15,812 bases of DNA, from positions 1-15,812 of the forward strand of contig CAYUIS010000129.1 of the NCBI GenBank assembly GCA_964444825.1. The letters are read 5' to 3'. Below the pieces are notes generated by a model. It was not told the DNA's origin. It saw only the letters and a program-made list of their open reading frames with translations, and ran no database searches. The DNA comes from CAYUIS01 sp964444825 (GTDB lineage: Bacteria; Chloroflexota; Anaerolineae; B4-G1). The number at the start of each line of letters is the position of its first letter. Within the stretch, counting starts at the first letter, position 1. The position numbers and the translations under genes were made by a program. Shown in pieces: positions 14,522 to 15,812 of this stretch.

Positions 14522-15812
14522 TACGGAGCTTCTCATAGTAGATCGGGCTTCAGTCCGCACATAGGGTATAAAGATACGTGCGGTTGGGAAGCAAAACCAG
14601 GCCACCAATTCCTGGAACAGGTCATCAGCGATCTCGGGTTGCGCCTCCAGCACGTTTGCGGTCTCATAGGGCGATGTGGGCTGGAGTTGGTAGAGGGCAT
14701 CCCTATCTGCAACGCTGACGTGATGGATGTATTTCCAATCTCCCCGCCGGATAGCGCGCAGTGGGCGATCGGGGGCGAAAAAATCTGGGTCGTTGATCGC
14801 ATCCACATCCATCTCGCTAAAGACTGGCCTGGCCGGTGTCAGAGTCCCTGTGCCCGTCGTCGGTTCCCCCTGCACCAATGGGCGCAAGCTTGTGCCGCGT
14901 AGGTCCTCCGGGACGGGAATATCAGCCCAATCGAGGACAGATGGTAGGATGTCCACTGCCTGTACCGGAATGCTGATGACAAGCCCGGCTGAAATGGCTT
15001 CAGTGTAACGGATGAGCAAGGGCACGCGCAGCACCTCCTCGTACAACGAGTTGCGGTGGGCCCACTTGCCGTGTTCGCCGAACATCTGGCCGTGATCGCT
15101 GGTCACGATGACGATGCTGTTATCGAGCAACCGCAGATCGTCGAGAGTCGTAAGCATCTCGCCCAGGTAATGATCCCAGTAGGTAATTTCGCCATCGTAG
15201 AGGGCGACCAGGTGTTGTACGTCACGCGTAGTGGGTGAGATCACGCCAGAGACAACCGAAATCCCATCCTGATACACCTCGGCGGTCAACGTGCCGGTGT
15301 ACGTATCATCATAGAGGGTGTCGTAGGGGGGCGTTGGGTTGTACCAGGTGTGCGGGTCAAAGTAGTAAAGGTACAGGAATAGGGATTGCGTACCGCTGAG
15401 CGTGGATGTCCAGGTGTTGCTGAGCCAGTCCATCGCGGCGACGTTGATCTCCTCGGCGCGCGTTCGATCCGCGCCAATGCCAATGTGCTCTTCAAAGACA
15501 TCAAAGCCCTGGTCGAAGCCAAACTGCGCACCGGCGTACTTGGCCGATGTGAACCCCGCAGTGTGGTATCCGGCGCCGTGGAGATATTCGGCCAGCATGG
15601 TCTCATCCGCTGGAATTGAGCTTTCGTGATCTGCCCACACAACGCCGATGCTGGAGGGAAAACGTCCAGTCAGCATCGCGGCGTTGGACGGGTACGTCCA
15701 AGAGGAGGCCGAAATGGAATCCTTAAAGACCACGCCCTGGTCAGCGACGAGCGTATCTAGATTTGGGGTGGTGGGGCGGGCATAGCCATAGGCAGACACA
15801 TGGTCGGCCCGT
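14402..15812 (-). CDS. Sulfatase-superfamily hydrolase lacking the formylglycine cysteine (5' end outside window)
   Basis: The frame is open to the right edge (residues RADHV precede the GTG at 15799), so the true start lies outside; the fragment has at least 469 codons. Alkaline-phosphatase-superfamily signs are ADHVSAYGYARPTTPNLD, SSWTYPSNAAMLTGRFP, YYFDPHTWYNPTPPYD, VTSDHGQMFGEHGKWAHRNSLYEEVLRVPLL and WKYI...DALYQLQP. At the usual C/S-x-P-S-R site it reads TYPSN, with Thr at 15695-15697, so formylglycine cannot form. A Thr nucleophile is used by LtaS/phosphoethanolamine-transferase relatives, so the substrate may be a phosphodiester or a sulfate ester. Family similarity ends around ELVAWF (near 14592). 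The remaining tail of about 60 residues contains RIFIPYVR and then runs 120 bp antisense through the end of the beta-helix gene, which suggests a lost or shifted stop. Confidence 0.85.
   Translation of the reverse strand, partial: RADHVSAYGYARPTTPNLDTLVADQGVVFKDSISASSWTYPSNAAMLTGRFPSSIGVVWADHESSIPADETMLAEYLHGAGYHTAGFTSAKYAGAQFGFDQGFDVFEEHIGIGADRTRAEEINVAAMDWLSNTWTSTLSGTQSLFLYLYYFDPHTWYNPTPPYDTLYDDTYTGTLTAEVYQDGISVVSGVISPTTRDVQHLVALYDGEITYWDHYLGEMLTTLDDLRLLDNSIVIVTSDHGQMFGEHGKWAHRNSLYEEVLRVPLLIRYTEAISAGLVISIPVQAVDILPSVLDWADIPVPEDLRGTSLRPLVQGEPTTGTGTLTPARPVFSEMDVDAINDPDFFAPDRPLRAIRRGDWKYIHHVSVADRDALYQLQPTSPYETANVLEAQPEIADDLFQELVAWFCFPTARIFIPYVRTEARSTMRSSVLPTLQFPQHERQVERPTGDNQNTVDARRSLLRRDFHQVD

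Overview
This is a GC-rich, densely coded stretch of bacterial chromosome. No taxon can be proved from it. Several traits recall environmental Chloroflexota of the Anaerolineae type: a large secreted beta-helix/DUF11 protein ending in a YLPLVLR-like tail, short palindromic CTTCGACA...CTCAGGAC elements inside coding sequence, a SEDS-penicillin-binding-protein fusion, and a caspase-like protease in an operon of unknown proteins. This assignment is an impression from memory, not a search result.

Layout. Plus strand, 1-6525, is a tightly spaced run of five genes: the 3' end of rtcB (RNA ligase), a 930-aa SEDS glycosyltransferase fused to a class B PBP-like domain, a 653-aa clan CD (caspase/gingipain-like) cysteine protease, a 258-aa protein of unknown function, and a 131-aa protein that is a free-standing copy of the protease's C-terminal domain. 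A perfect 15-bp hairpin (6537-6571) separates this run from two minus-strand metabolic genes: a class I fructose-bisphosphate aldolase (6586-7638) and, upstream of it in the same direction, an MTA/SAH-deaminase-like amidohydrolase carrying an extra C-terminal CYTH-like domain (7699-9702). A good sigma-70 promoter precedes the amidohydrolase. The 382-bp divergent region 9703-10084 also holds a plus-strand promoter and a 34-codon leader ORF for the last plus-strand gene, a 1478-aa secreted protein (10085-14521) made of two duplicated beta-helix modules and three DUF11 domains. It converges on, and overlaps by 120 bp, a sulfatase-superfamily gene cut by the right edge.

Most notable. (1) The protease, the unknown protein and the free-standing shared domain look like a compact, possibly undescribed protease module, in which the shared domain could act as adaptor, regulator or substrate. 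(2) The PBP half of the SEDS-PBP fusion has lost all three transpeptidase motifs (SxxK, SxN, KTG) while the SEDS half keeps its expected catalytic aspartate. This suggests a glycosyltransferase with a built-in, non-catalytic PBP activator. (3) The amidohydrolase-CYTH fusion is unusual. (4) The beta-helix protein shows recent tandem duplication, and palindromic elements sit in frame at the same place in both of its modules.
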